A DNA stretch of 64,000 bases from Shinisaurus crocodilurus. Lineage: Eukaryota; Chordata; Lepidosauria; Squamata; Shinisauridae. The notes beneath the pieces are model-generated. The model saw only the letters and a program-made list of their open reading frames with translations. It ran no database searches and was not told where the DNA came from. Made by a program: the position numbers and the translations under genes. The DNA lies in contig CM037877.1 in NCBI GenBank assembly GCA_021292165.1, positions 128,096,402 to 128,160,401 of the forward strand, in the 5' to 3' direction. How positions within the stretch are numbered: the first letter of the stretch is position 1; each line of letters starts with the position of its first letter. Shown here in pieces: positions 22,235 through 32,469 of this stretch.

Positions 22235-22990
22235 ACCCACCAGTGTCGGACATGAGTGCAAAGGCACCCTCCCACTCATGTTCCTCAGCAACTAGTGAAC
22301 ATAAGCATACTGCCAATGATACTGGAGGAAGCATATAGTCATCAGGGATAGTAGCCATTGACAGCCTTAACCGCCATGAAATTTTCTACTCCCCCTTTAA
22401 AGCCATCCAGTGGCCATCACCACATTTTGTGGTAGCGAATTCTATAGTTTAACTATGATCTTTGTGAAGTACTACTTTTTATCTGTTCTGAATCTCCCAC
22501 CAATCAGCCTCAAGGGATGACCCCATCTTCTAATACTATGAGAGCAGGAGAAAAATGACTCTCTGTCCACATTCTCCACACCATGCGTAATTTTGTACAC
22601 CTTTATCATGTCTTCCTTTATTTCCCTGTTCTCTAAGCTGAATAATCTTAGATGTTGTAACCTTTCCTCATAGGGGAGTTGCTCCAGCCCCTTAATCATT
22701 TTGGTGTCCCTTTTCTGCACTTTTTTCAACTCTACAATATCCTTTTTTAGGTGCTGTGACCAGAACTGTACAGAACTGTATTCCAAATGTGATCACACCA
22801 AAGATTTGTATAAGATTTGCCTAACATGGATTTTGCATTTTTCACAATAGCCACACAGGGTTGACATTTTCATAAAACTGTCCACCACAACCCCAAGATG
22901 TCTTACTTGGTCAGTCACAGCTAGCTCAGATCCCATCAACATATACATAAAAATGTGTGTGTGTGGTGGTGGTGGTGGTGGGGTCTTCCC
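22235..22990 (-). mobile_element. CR1 LINE 3' end (different subfamily)
   Basis: Minus-strand translation from about 22990 gives 'SELAVTDQVRHLGVVVD', then 'SSVQFWSQHLKKDIVELKKV', '[19 protein letters not shown]' and 'FSLENREIKEDMIKVYKI', the ORF2 C-terminus of CR1. The 3' UTR continues to about 22235. A GGT/GT microsatellite (22955-22982) lies in it. The protein differs clearly from the 5098-5796 copy, so it is another CR1 lineage. Confidence 0.85.
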
Positions 22991-23199
22991 CAAACATGCC
23001 TCACATCACATTTGCTTACATTGAACTACATTTATTTATTCATTCATCCATTCATTGATTCATTCTACCAAAAAATGCACTCAAGGAGGCTTACAATTAA
23101 AATAATAATAATTAAACAATAAAACTCAGTAAAATACAATAAAAACATAGCAATTATGGAATAACAACAGCACCCAAAACATGGATCCACTTACATGTT

Positions 23200-23680
23200 G
23201 TGTTATCAGCTGCAAGCTGGGCACTTTTGTTTTGTTTTGTTACTGGCAATGTTGTGGTACAATGGTTGTCTCAAGCAGTTATGTTTATGTCTGTAGCCAG
23301 GGCTGTGTGTTATTGTTAAACTATTCCTGGACCAGCCTGCAAAGGATCTCTGGGAACTAACTGTCACGTGTTTGTTTTCTCTGACGTAGTGAACTGCTCC
23401 AGACAAAAGCCAATTTAAGGGGAAGAACTTTAGCTTTCCTCTGTTGTTGTTCTTCTTGTTCTTGCAACTGCTACAATGTAATGCTTTGTATTGGTGGGGT
23501 GAAGTTCTTCTTCTCTCCACTGGACTAATGCTTGCTATGCATTTATACTTTGCACATGGACTGTAACTAGGGAATGTATACTCTGCAGTGCTTACTTGGA
23601 ATAAGTAAATAAATGGGTAGAATAGACCTGTTGCTGTTACAGAGTGATTCCTGTGTCCAGGATTAATCTGCAATTGGAGT
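23200..23680 (+). mobile_element. LTR-like sequence related to the copia relic at 53 kb
   Basis: The blocks AATGCTTGCTATGCATT, GCACATGGACTGTAACTAGG, AATGTATACTCTG, and AAGTAAATAAA...GGTAGAATAGACCTGT followed by GTTACAGAG occur in the same order at 53190-53320, next to the Ty1/copia coding relic. AATAAA at about 23610 could be the polyadenylation signal. No internal region follows, so a solo LTR is likely. The exact TG...CA ends and the 5-bp duplication could not be fixed. Confidence 0.6.
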
Positions 23681-23779
23681 GGCTGTAGCTGCTGGGTCAC
23701 TGCTGGGTCTGCTGCCGTGTGGGAGATACTCTGCTGCTGTGTGTGGAACGCCTGGCAAGGCTAGTACACAGATTACAAA

Positions 23780-24525
23780 TCTCTTTCAACACCAACATCA
23801 CAGGCCAAAGTGGTCTTTGCCTGCTGTTAGAAGGCTAGCAGACAGGGAACCAACCTATGTAGCCTCCCTTAGGAGGGAGCGTCACACCCTGGGAGTGACT
23901 GGCCACTGAGAAAGCCCTTTCTTGCATCGCCACCAAATGCAGGTCTGATGGTGGTGGTCTTGAAAGAAGGACCTCTCCAGAAGATCTTAGGGACCATGCA
24001 GGCTTGTATGGGAGAAGGTAGTCTTTCAGGTAGCCTGGTCTAATCAGACCTAGTCAACAGTCTGCCACATTCTGAACAATTTTCAAAGGCAGTTTTCAAA
24101 GACAGAGTGTTAAAGTAGTCTAAACAGGATGTAACTAAGGCATGTGTGACCATGGCCATTCTCTAGGAATGGGTGCAGTTGGACCCTAGCCTCAGTTGTG
24201 CAAACACACTCCTGCCCAATGCCAAGTCCTGGTATCCAGGTTCAGGGCTGGTTCCAAGAGTAGACCCAAACTGTGAGCCTGAGTCTTCAGGGGGAATGTA
24301 ACCCCATCCAGCACAGGTTGAACCCTTATTCCCCGATCTGCCTATCGACTGACCAAAAGCACCTCTGTCTTGTCCGGATTAAGCTTCAATTTGTTTGCCC
24401 TCATCCAGTCCATTACCAACATTAGGCACCTGGGATTTAGACGGAAAGGAGAGACAGAGTTGGGTGACATCAGCACACTGGTGGTACTGAACCCCAAAAC
24501 TCCAGACAATCCCTCCCAGCAGTTT
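23780..24525 (-). mobile_element. L2 LINE fragment (end of ORF2 and 3' UTR)
   Basis: Minus-strand translation near 24500-24330 gives 'YHQCADVTQLCLSFPSKS' (a decayed YADDTQL), then, after a frame change, 'RANKLKLNPDKTEVLLVS'. Both are standard L2 blocks after the catalytic centre. The 3' UTR block with CACTGAGAAAGCCCTTTC lies near 23905. Confidence 0.75.
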
Positions 24526-24529
24526 CATA

Positions 24530-24783
24530 TACAGTAATACCTTGGATTGCAAGTAACTTGGTTTGAGAGTGTTTGGCAAGACAAGCAAATTTTTAAATAT
24601 TTATTTAATTTATTTTGACTTGATATACAAGTGACTTCTTGCAATGCAAGTACTGTAGTACGGCTTAAATTAAAAATCTCTGTACAAATTTTTTTGGGGG
24701 GATTTCGTTTTGATATAAGAGTGTTTTGGATTACAAGCACGTTTCCGGAACGAATTATGCTCTCAATCCAAGGCATGACTGTA
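24530..24783 (-). mobile_element. mariner-type MITE, copy 2
   Basis: TACAGTAATACCTTGGATTG at the left and CAATCCAAGGCATGACTGTA at the right, with TA at both ends. This is the inverted counterpart of 17358-17612. It has inserted between the L2 fragment and the CR1 3' end. Confidence 0.88.
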
Positions 24784-24792
24784 TGTGTAAAT

Positions 24793-26790
24793 CATAGAAT
24801 CATAGAAAAATAGAGTCGGAAGGGGCCTACAAGGCCATCAAGTCCAATTCCTGCTCAATGCAGGAATCCAGGCCAAAGCATCCCTGACAGATGGCTGTCC
24901 AGCTGCACCTTGAATGCCTCCAGAGTGGGAGAGCCCACCACCTCCCTAGGTAATTGGTTCCATTGTCTTATTGCTCTAACAGTCAGGATTTTTTCCTCAT
25001 GTTTAGGTGGAATCTGGGTTCCTGTAACTTGAGCCCATTATTCCGTGTCCTGCAAACTGGGATGATCGAGAAGAGATTCTGGCCCTCCTCTGTGTGACAA
25101 CCCTTCAAGTACTGGAAGAGTGCTATCATATCTCCCCTCAGTCTCCTCTTCTGAAGGCTAAACATGCCCATTTCTTTCAGTCTCTCCTCATAGGGCCTTG
25201 TTTCTAGTCCCTTTATCATCCTTGTTGCCCTCTTCTGAACCCTCTCGTTTGACAACATCCTTCTTAAAGTGTGGTGCCCAGAACTGGACGCAGTACTCAA
25301 GATGAGGCCTAACCAGTGCTGAGTAGAGGGGAACTAGTACTTCACGCAATTTGGAAGCTATACTTCTATTAATGCAGCCCAAAATAGCATTTGCCTTCTT
25401 TGCAGCCACATCGCATTGCTGGCTCATATTCAGTTTGTGATCTACCACAATTCCAAGATCCTTCTCACTTGTGGTATTGTTGAGCCAAGTGTCCCCCATT
25501 CTGTAACTGTGCATTTGGTTTATTTTTCCTAGGTGCAGCACTTGGCATTTATCCCTATTAAATTTGATTCTATTGTTTTCAGTCCAGTGCTCCAGCCTCC
25601 ACTTTGAATTTTGTTTCTGTCTTCCAGAGCAGGGGTACCCAACCCCTGGGCTGCGGACCGGTACCGGTCCATGGCCTATTAAGAACTGGGCTGCACGCCG
25701 CCCAGCCACCGCACCACCCAGCCGTTGCGCCGCCCAGCAGCTACGCTGCCTGGCCGCCGCGCCGCCCAGTTTTACGAAAATGCTCATCGGGGAGGCAAGC
25801 AGAGGGACGAGCGGCAGGGGGTGCTCGCCATAGCTCACGAGCACCCCGAGAGCCAGGTGGGGTGCTCACAGCATGTCCCGGTGGGTGGTGCACACCGCGC
25901 CACTGCGCCAGTGCGACAAACACTCCGTCCTGGCTCTTGGGGTGCTTGCGAGCTCCGGTGAGCACACACACACACCCGCCGCTTGTCCCTCTGCTTGCCT
26001 CTCTGATTAGCATTTTCGTAAAGCCGGAAGTGACGCGATGGGTCTCCCGTTGCGTCACTTCCTGGTTCTCTGGCGCTGCCGCCCGGGCCACACAGCAGGT
26101 GAGTGGTGAGCGACCCCCCCCCCAGTCCTTGGAAAAATTTATTCCACGGGACCCAGTCCCTGGTCCCCAAAAGGTTGGGGACCGCTGTTCCAGAGTATTA
26201 GCTATTCTATTTTGTGTCATCTGCAAATTCGATAAGCATTCCTTGCACCTCCTCATCCAAGTGATTAATAAAAATGTTGAAGAGCACTGGGCCCAGGACC
26301 AAGCCCTGTGGTACCCCACTCATTACCTCTCCCCAGTTTGAGAAGGAACCATTGATAAGCACTCTTTGAGTCTGATTCTGTAGCCAATTGTGGATCCACC
26401 TGATAGTTGTTCCATCTAGCCCACTTTTTTTCGCTAACTTGCTAATCAGTATATCACGAGGCACTTTGTTGAAAGCGTTGCTGAAGTCCAGATATATTAT
26501 GTCCACAGCATTCCTACAGTCTACAAGGGAGGTTACCTGATCAAAAAAAAAAAAAGATCAGATTAGTTTGGCAGAATTTGTTCTTGACAAATCCATGTTG
26601 GCTTCTAGCAATCACTACATTGTTTTCAAGGTGCTTGCAGATTGACTGCTTTATAATCTGCTCCAGAATTTTCCCAGGGACTGATGTCAGACTGACTGGT
26701 CTGTAGTTCCCAGTTTCCTCCTTGTTGCCCTTTTTGAAGATAGTAACAATATTAGCCCTCCTCCAGTCACCAGGGTTCTGTATCACACAA
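24793..26790 (-). mobile_element. CR1 LINE 3' half (reverse transcriptase to tail), split by a hAT element
   Basis: Reading the minus strand from 26790: 'CVIQNPGDWRRANIVTIFKK', 'GNYRPVSLTSVPGKILEQII', 'ARSQHGFVKNKFCQTNLI', 'DIIYLDFSNAFNKVPRDIL' (catalytic D), 'SGVPQGLVLGPVLFNIFIN' and 'EFADDTK' near 26210 (catalytic FADD). After the hAT insertion (25630-26187) come 'WTENNRIKFNRDKCQVLHLG', '[20 protein letters not shown]' and the C-terminal block, then the 3' UTR and TCTATGATT octamers. Small indels and an A-run expansion near 26541 break the frame. It belongs to the same subfamily as 5098-5796 and 62905-63322. Confidence 0.92.
25630..26187. mobile_element. hAT non-autonomous element, 558 bp, TSD TTCCAGAG
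   Basis: The left end is CAGGGGTACCCAACCCCTGG and the right end is CCAAAAGGTTGGGGACCGCTG-like, a decayed inverse. The perfect 8-bp duplication TTCCAGAG lies at 25622-25629 and 26188-26195. The interior is GC- and CpG-rich, with inverted internal blocks (TTTACGAAAATGCT near 25772 and AGCATTTTCGTAAA near 26007) and the palindrome-like GTGACGCGATGGG...TTGCGTCAC. The long open frames here are by-products of the CpG-rich palindromic sequence. Confidence 0.93.
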
Positions 26791-28300
26791 ATGTATTCTG
26801 TATTCAGCAAAAACCCTGTTCTCCCTTTCCTTCAAAAACTTCATTTCCAAATCCCTAATCTCCCCTTCTAACTTTTTAGTAAACTGTTCTTGTTTTTTCC
26901 TTAGTATCACACCCTCCCTAATACTTATCCCTCTCATCACTGCCTTTATTGTGTCCCAAACAACAGCTTCAGTACAAACTCCTGTATCATTAAGCAACCA
27001 AATCTCTCTCATTTCCTTTTCTATCTTTGCTATAATATATTTATGCTGTAAAATCTTACAATTCAATCTCCAACTCCTTGCTTCTCTATAATCCTTCTTT
27101 ATTTTAATATCCATATTAACTATAGCATGATCCGAAACTTTTATAACACCTATTTCTGAACTCCTCACTCTTGACATCAGGATCTTCGAAACAAAAATAT
27201 AATCTATCCTAGAAAAGTTCTTCGTGGCTGGTAAATAATACATATACCCTCTTTCCAGTCCCTTTACCCCTCTCCAAACATCAACCAGTCCTTCCTTATT
27301 ATTTTATTTAATACCGTTAAATTATTTCTTTTCTCTTGTCCTGTCGGATTTGATTTATCAATATTTTTGTCCATCATCATATTAAAATCCCCAGCCATAA
27401 TTACCAAACCCTTTTGTGGCTCCCCCATTTCCTTAATCACTTTTTGATAAAATTCTTCTTGATTTTCATTTGGTGCTTACATATTAACCAATATATTCTT
27501 CACCTCCCAATAATCCAAATATTATAATAAATCTTCCCTTAACATCCTTCTTTACCCTTGTCACCTTAAAACCACATTTCTTCGAAATAATAATTGCAAC
27601 CCCTCGTGACTTGGATGAACCATAAGCTCTCTCATATGTCATAGACCATCGCAGTTTTAATTCATTTACCCCCTCCTTTGATTGGTGAGTTTCTTGCAAA
27701 CATATAATATCCGCCTTATCCTTGTTGAGGAGTGCTTCAATCCGTCTTCTTTTCAACATGGAACCCAGGCCTTTAACATTCAAAGTGGTAATTCTCAAAT
27801 TTGAAACCATCTCAAGTCTTTATCCATCTTAAATTGTTGGTCCCTATCAGTGAAATAAAACACAACAACACACACCCTACCCCTTCCCCACACCCTATTA
27901 CCCCATTCCCTACATATATAAGCATTCCCCCCCTTACCAGCCTCGAAGAATATCTTCATGACCCCAGCCTGCCACGCCAAAAAAAGGGGGGGAGACAAAC
28001 CCACCCACCAAGCAACTGACCCATAGATCCCTCCCAATTAATCTTTTATCCTTATTCATCCAGGTTATTACCCTTTTTAAAAACAAACAAAAAACAATAA
28101 CATTATTAATCTAGTATATATACTTACTAAAATGAAAACAAAAGCAAAACGTAAAGCAAAAAAGAGAGAGAGAAAAAAGAAAGAAAAAAAGAGTAATATT
28201 AAAAAAATATTAAAAGCACACAAAAAAAATTTTCTTCTTTTCTTTTCTTTTTTCTTTTTTTTAAAGGGAAAAAAAAACCACAGCTCCATTGAGAGAAACT
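26791..28300 (-). mobile_element. L1 LINE fragment: ORF2 endonuclease domain and upstream spacer
   Basis: The ORF2 start is at 27810 (minus): 'SNLRITTLNVKGLGSMLKRR', 'ADIICLQETHQSK' (the metal-binding E of the AP-like endonuclease in the LQETH motif) and 'SRGVAIIISKKCGFK'. After frame changes follow 'FSRIDYIFVSK' and 'VIKVSDHAIVNMDI' (catalytic SDH) near 27200-27110, then the linker toward the reverse transcriptase, broken at 26791 by the CR1 sequence. The A-rich and pyrimidine-rich stretch 27811-28300 is probably the spacer and upstream region of the same L1. Confidence 0.88.
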
Positions 28301-28404
28301 CCTCTTTCAGTTCCTTCCAATTATTTGCACGATCCCCTTCTCTTCTGCTCTTCTACAATCAATTTTATCTGCAAAGTGTCACACAAATTGGTCACAGTGG
28401 GCTA

Positions 28405-29700
28405 TCAAGTGGCCCACTTCTTCTTGCAGGCCAGAGTGTAACTTTGCCATTTTGATGCCCATTCACCTAGTTTAGCAAGGTCCTTTGGAGCTCTTCGCAA
28501 TAACTTTTTTTTAACCACCCTAAATAATTTGGTGTCATCAGCCAACTTGGCCACCTCACTGCTCGCTCCTAATTCCAGATCATTTATGAACAAGTTAAAA
28601 AGCATTGGTCCTAATACAAATCCCTATGGAACCCCACTGTTTACATCCCTCCATTGGGAGAATTTACCATTTATTCCTACTCTCTGCCTTCTGTTCTTTA
28701 ACAAGTTACTGATCTATAAGACGACCTCTCCTCTTATTCCATGACTGCTAAGTTTGCTCAGGAGTCTTTGGTGAGGAACTTTGTCAAAAGCCTTTTAGAA
28801 GTCTACTGGATCATCCCTGTCCACATATTTATTGAAACTTTCAAAGAACTCTAAAAGGCTAGTGAGACAGGATTTACCATATTGGTTCATTTTCAGCAGG
28901 GCCTATCCTTCTATATGCTTACTAATTTTATCTTTAATAATGCTTTCAACAAATTTACCCAGAACAGATGTAAAGCTAACCGGCCTGTAATTTCCCAGAT
29001 TCCCCTGGCTCCCTTTTTCAAAATTGGTATTACATTGGCCATTCTCCAGTTCATTGGTACAGAGGCTGATCTTAGGAACATGTTACATATAGAGGATTAG
29101 AGGATCAGCAATTTCACCCTTGAGTTCTTTAAGAACCCTAAGATGGATACCATTTGAGTCGGGTGATTTATTAGCTTTCAATTTGTCAAGAAGTTTGAGA
29201 ATTTCATCCTTTGTAACCACTGTTTGCCTCAGTTCCTCAGACTCCAGTCCTGAAAACATCAGTTCAGGCACAGGTATCTGTCTTACATCTTCTGCAGTGA
29301 AGACAGATGAAAAGAATTCATTCAGCTTCTCTGTGATCTCCTTATCCTCCTTTAGTACACCTTTAACTCCGTTGGCATCCAATGGTCCAAGTGCCTCTCT
29401 AGTTGGTTTCCTGCATCTGATCTAATTAAATAATTCTTTATTATTGGCCTTGATGTTGTTAGCAATATGTTCCTCACATCCCTTATTGTCTGCTTGCATT
29501 TTCTTTGTGCACGTTTGTGTTCCTTTTTGTTCTTCTCATTTGGGCAAGACTTCCATTTTCTGAAGGAAACGTTCTTTTCTCTAATATCTTCCTTGACCAT
29601 GCTCATTAACTATGCTTGTGACCTCTTGGACTTGGTGCTACCTTTCCTAAATTGTGGTATACTTTCTAGCTGAGTTTCTATTACTCTGGTTTTGAGTAAC
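28405..29700 (-). mobile_element. CR1-clade LINE, decayed reverse transcriptase region
   Basis: The minus strand reads, from about 29600: 'KEHKRAQRKCKQTIRDVRN' (linker), 'EDKEITEKLNEFFSSVFTAE', 'VTKDEILKLLDKLKANKSPD', 'NGIHLRVLKELKGEIADPL', then in other frames the NVIPIFKKG region and finally 'LFNLFINDLELGA...VAKLADDTKLF' near 28600-28500 (catalytic ADD). There are many frameshifts. The protein is distant from the other CR1 copies here, so it is an older lineage. Confidence 0.85.
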
Positions 29701-29866
29701 CTCAAAGCATTTTGAAGAGATTTGCCCCTTTTGAAAGGAATTTCAAATTCCTTTTTACTTTACCAGTTCCCTCATTTTAGAGAAGTTTCCTCTTTTGACT
29801 GTGACTGTGTTGGATTTCCTTGGCAATTTTCCACTTAAATATATAATAAATTCAACTGTCAATATT

Positions 29867-30265
29867 CCTGCCAGTTTAAGACCAAAATTAAGACCAGAAT
29901 CATGTTGGCTCAAATCCACAAAGTCACAAATTGGAAGCTTAGGCTGATGCCTTAACAGATGTGCCCCGTGATCAGTAATGATGTTGTACAATGTCACAAA
30001 TTGTGCTTTCTAACAACTTACCCTCCATGCACCTACACTTTTCCTGAGTCTTTCAGGCCTAAATACAGATGGGGAGCATGGAGTGCCTGGGACCAGCAAA
30101 GATTCCCCATGTTGTCCTCTGTCTCTGAATTGCTTCATGAAGCTGCTGAACCTAGAGGAATCCTCCTGTGAGTTGACCCATACCTGTTTGTTGCTTGTAA
30201 GCAGCCACAATTTGTGACATTGCACAACATCATTACTGAACACGAGGCATGTCTGTTAAGGCATC
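29867..30265. mobile_element. Foldback element, copy 2
   Basis: The left arm has CCTGCCAGTTTAAGACC...GATGCCTTAACAGATGTGCC, GATCAGTAATGATGTTGTAC and AATGTCACAAATTGTG. The right arm is the complement (CACAATTTGTGACATTGCAC, ATCATTACTGA...TTAAGGCATC). The middle (30040-30190) matches 20165-20480 of copy 1. The right arm is shorter than the left, so the copy is truncated. Confidence 0.75.
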
Positions 30266-31614
30266 CAGGTATATGTGTGCAGGCTGGATGTGTTGTTTGG
30301 TGACAACTGATGTGTAAAAGATGTTACTTTTATGTCAGGGCATTAGATTAATGATCTTTCAGGCCCTTTGCAGCCATTCGATGTTGCCTTCATCCCCTGC
30401 TTGACAGCCTCCCATCTGGCCACTGTTGGAAACGGAATCCCAGACCAGATGGACTCATCCTGGTCTGATCTAGCAGGGCTCTTCAGAAGCAGCTGAGTAG
30501 ACTGAGGGTTCCTGGTGCAGGAATGGCAAGGAGAACTACTCTCAGTATCCTGGACCATCAGAACTGCAAACTCCACACCACACCCACTTCCAAGCCCAGT
30601 GCTGGGCTTGGCCAAAAAGGGAATTTCTGAGATATGGGCAGAAAATACCATTATCACCCAAGGAAAAGGATACTTCTGATGAAAATTGTTGAGTCAATCA
30701 GAAATGCAAGGAGAACCATTTCCTGGTGACTTCCATCCTCAGCTGGCAGGATACTGAGAGCAGCTCAACTTGCCCTTACCACACCAGAAGCTCCTACCCT
30801 CATCTTGGGTGTGGCTTTTCCTCTCACTGCAATGTTGTGATGGTAGAAGGTGCATTGGGTTGATCTTTGATGCGACTCACCTTCTACTGACTGAGTGGGA
30901 TAGCTCCAGTTAAAACAAATAGGAGCCTCAGCTTCTTGCCTAGGGAAGCAGCTGAGCCTTGGCATGTCATTCACAGTGAGATCTTTTGTACATAGATAGG
31001 AGCTACAACACAACAGGAATACTATCAGTGGTAGACCAAGGTTACTCCTTTGCAGAGTGGGATGCCCACAACCATGGTTCTGAACTCACATAGTTAGGGG
31101 AGAAAAACACTCAATCTCCCTCCCCTAATCTCAGGCTAGATTCAAGGACTACCTGAATGGCATGGTTGTCATCATCACCAGGTTGTTCCAGAACTGTTCT
31201 GGTAAAATGTGCTCCATTTCATTACAGTGCAATTATGAGGTTGTATGTACTATATCCGCAGTGCTCACTTGATCTGGTGTGGCATAACTGGAGCAGTGTG
31301 GAAGCAAATTGACAGCATGGCAACATCTATGAGCTTTAAGCAACATTTAAACCCAGCCTCAAAGCAGCAAAGGAGGCAGATGCTGGATGTGAAGCACACC
31401 AACCCATCTAATCTGAGAAGGGCAGGTTCTGAACAGCCTCAAATCTACAACTGTGTGGCTGCTTCTCAGGAAACATTAGAGGCAGTTTCCCCAGCCAACT
31501 ACCACCTTATTGTCTCCAAACAGGAGTCCCTGAGATGTGGAAGAGGTAGACATCTGTGACCAATGGGGGCTTCACCACACCTAAAGGATAAGGTACTCAA
31601 CCTGTCAATTCTTG
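30266..31614. other. No gene; one dispersed repeat phrase
   Basis: At 30405-30500 the wording 'ctgg.ccactgttggaaacgg...agaccagatgg...tggtctgatctagcagggctcttc' recurs at about 40130-40245. It is a familiar dispersed repeat of squamates that I cannot name. Minus-strand frames at 30343-30657 and 30765-31013 and a plus-strand frame at 31245-31559 show no domain. Confidence 0.4.
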
Positions 31615-32330
31615 CAAAGGAGCAGAACCGGTCCTTTGCGCAGGTTCGGGTCGGAAAGGGTTAACCGGAGCCGAGAAAACCCCTCCTACGCAGCTTTCCA
31701 GCACTTAAAACAAAGCCGCAGCTGAAATTGACGAAGAGACAGAGAGTGGATGACTTTACTATGCTGTTTATAGGTGTGTTTAAACAGAGTTTAATGAGGC
31801 ATATCAAAATAAACAGAACGTGTTGACAAGGTACACACGCTTGCATCCCAGTTTGTCTATTCGCACAGAGCCAGCACAGCAGAGACATTACCTTAACTGA
31901 CCTCCAGTTCCTAGATAGCCGCGTCCTAGAGCAGCTGAGCGAATTCAGCTAATTTCACCGGGAGCTTCCCGGGGTTGGATCCAGAGTCCAGACCGGAGCC
32001 CTGGACGTCCACGCAGCTTGCTGCCCACGACCAACAACCCCTCAGGGACCCGAGGTCACACCTTTACCTCTGGTTTGGCTCTCCCCTCCCCTTTCACCCC
32101 CTCCCTCTTTCCTGTGGGGAAAACCAGTTGTTTCAGCCACCTCCCTGTGTCCTGGGTATTTTGCAGTACTTAGCCCGCGGGTTGTTGAGCCACTGGGATG
32201 TGGGGGGGGGGGAAGGACCCATGGAAGGGAATGTATGCAGATGTCGGTGGCCATGCAGACGGCTGGCTCTGCCCTAGGCAGAGTTTTTGTTGATTGGGGT
32301 GGGAGGGGGGTTGTCTGGGCTAGCTTTTCC
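31615..32330. mobile_element. LTR-like sequence A
   Basis: It shares a series of blocks in the same order with 37681-38510: GGTCC(T)TT..., AGGGTTAACC, GAGAAAA-CCCTC, CCAACAACC, CTCCCCTCCCC, TTTTGCAGTACTT and ATGCAGATGT-GGT. This points to one diverged dispersed family. Composition and the presence of one copy each side of unrelated DNA suggest solo LTRs, but no coding region, primer-binding site or exact ends were identified. Confidence 0.45.
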
Positions 32331-32469
32331 TCCACAATTCTTGATCTAGGTCTCCTACTGGGAGGCCAGGTGTTTATTTGGAAGTAAGTCTTATTTATTT
32401 TAATAGGATTTGCTTACAAGAAAGCTTGTTTAGCAGCGGGCAACTTTTATCTCTTAACTCCCGAATATA

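Noticed and set aside
25604..26341. 245-codon plus-strand frame and the 192-codon minus-strand frame opposite
   Set aside because: Both run across the hAT element and CR1 sequence without respecting element borders. They are by-products of GC-rich palindromic sequence.
31245..31559. 104-codon frame as a possible exon
   Set aside because: Composition is plausible, but there is no acceptor/donor pair and no recognisable motif.
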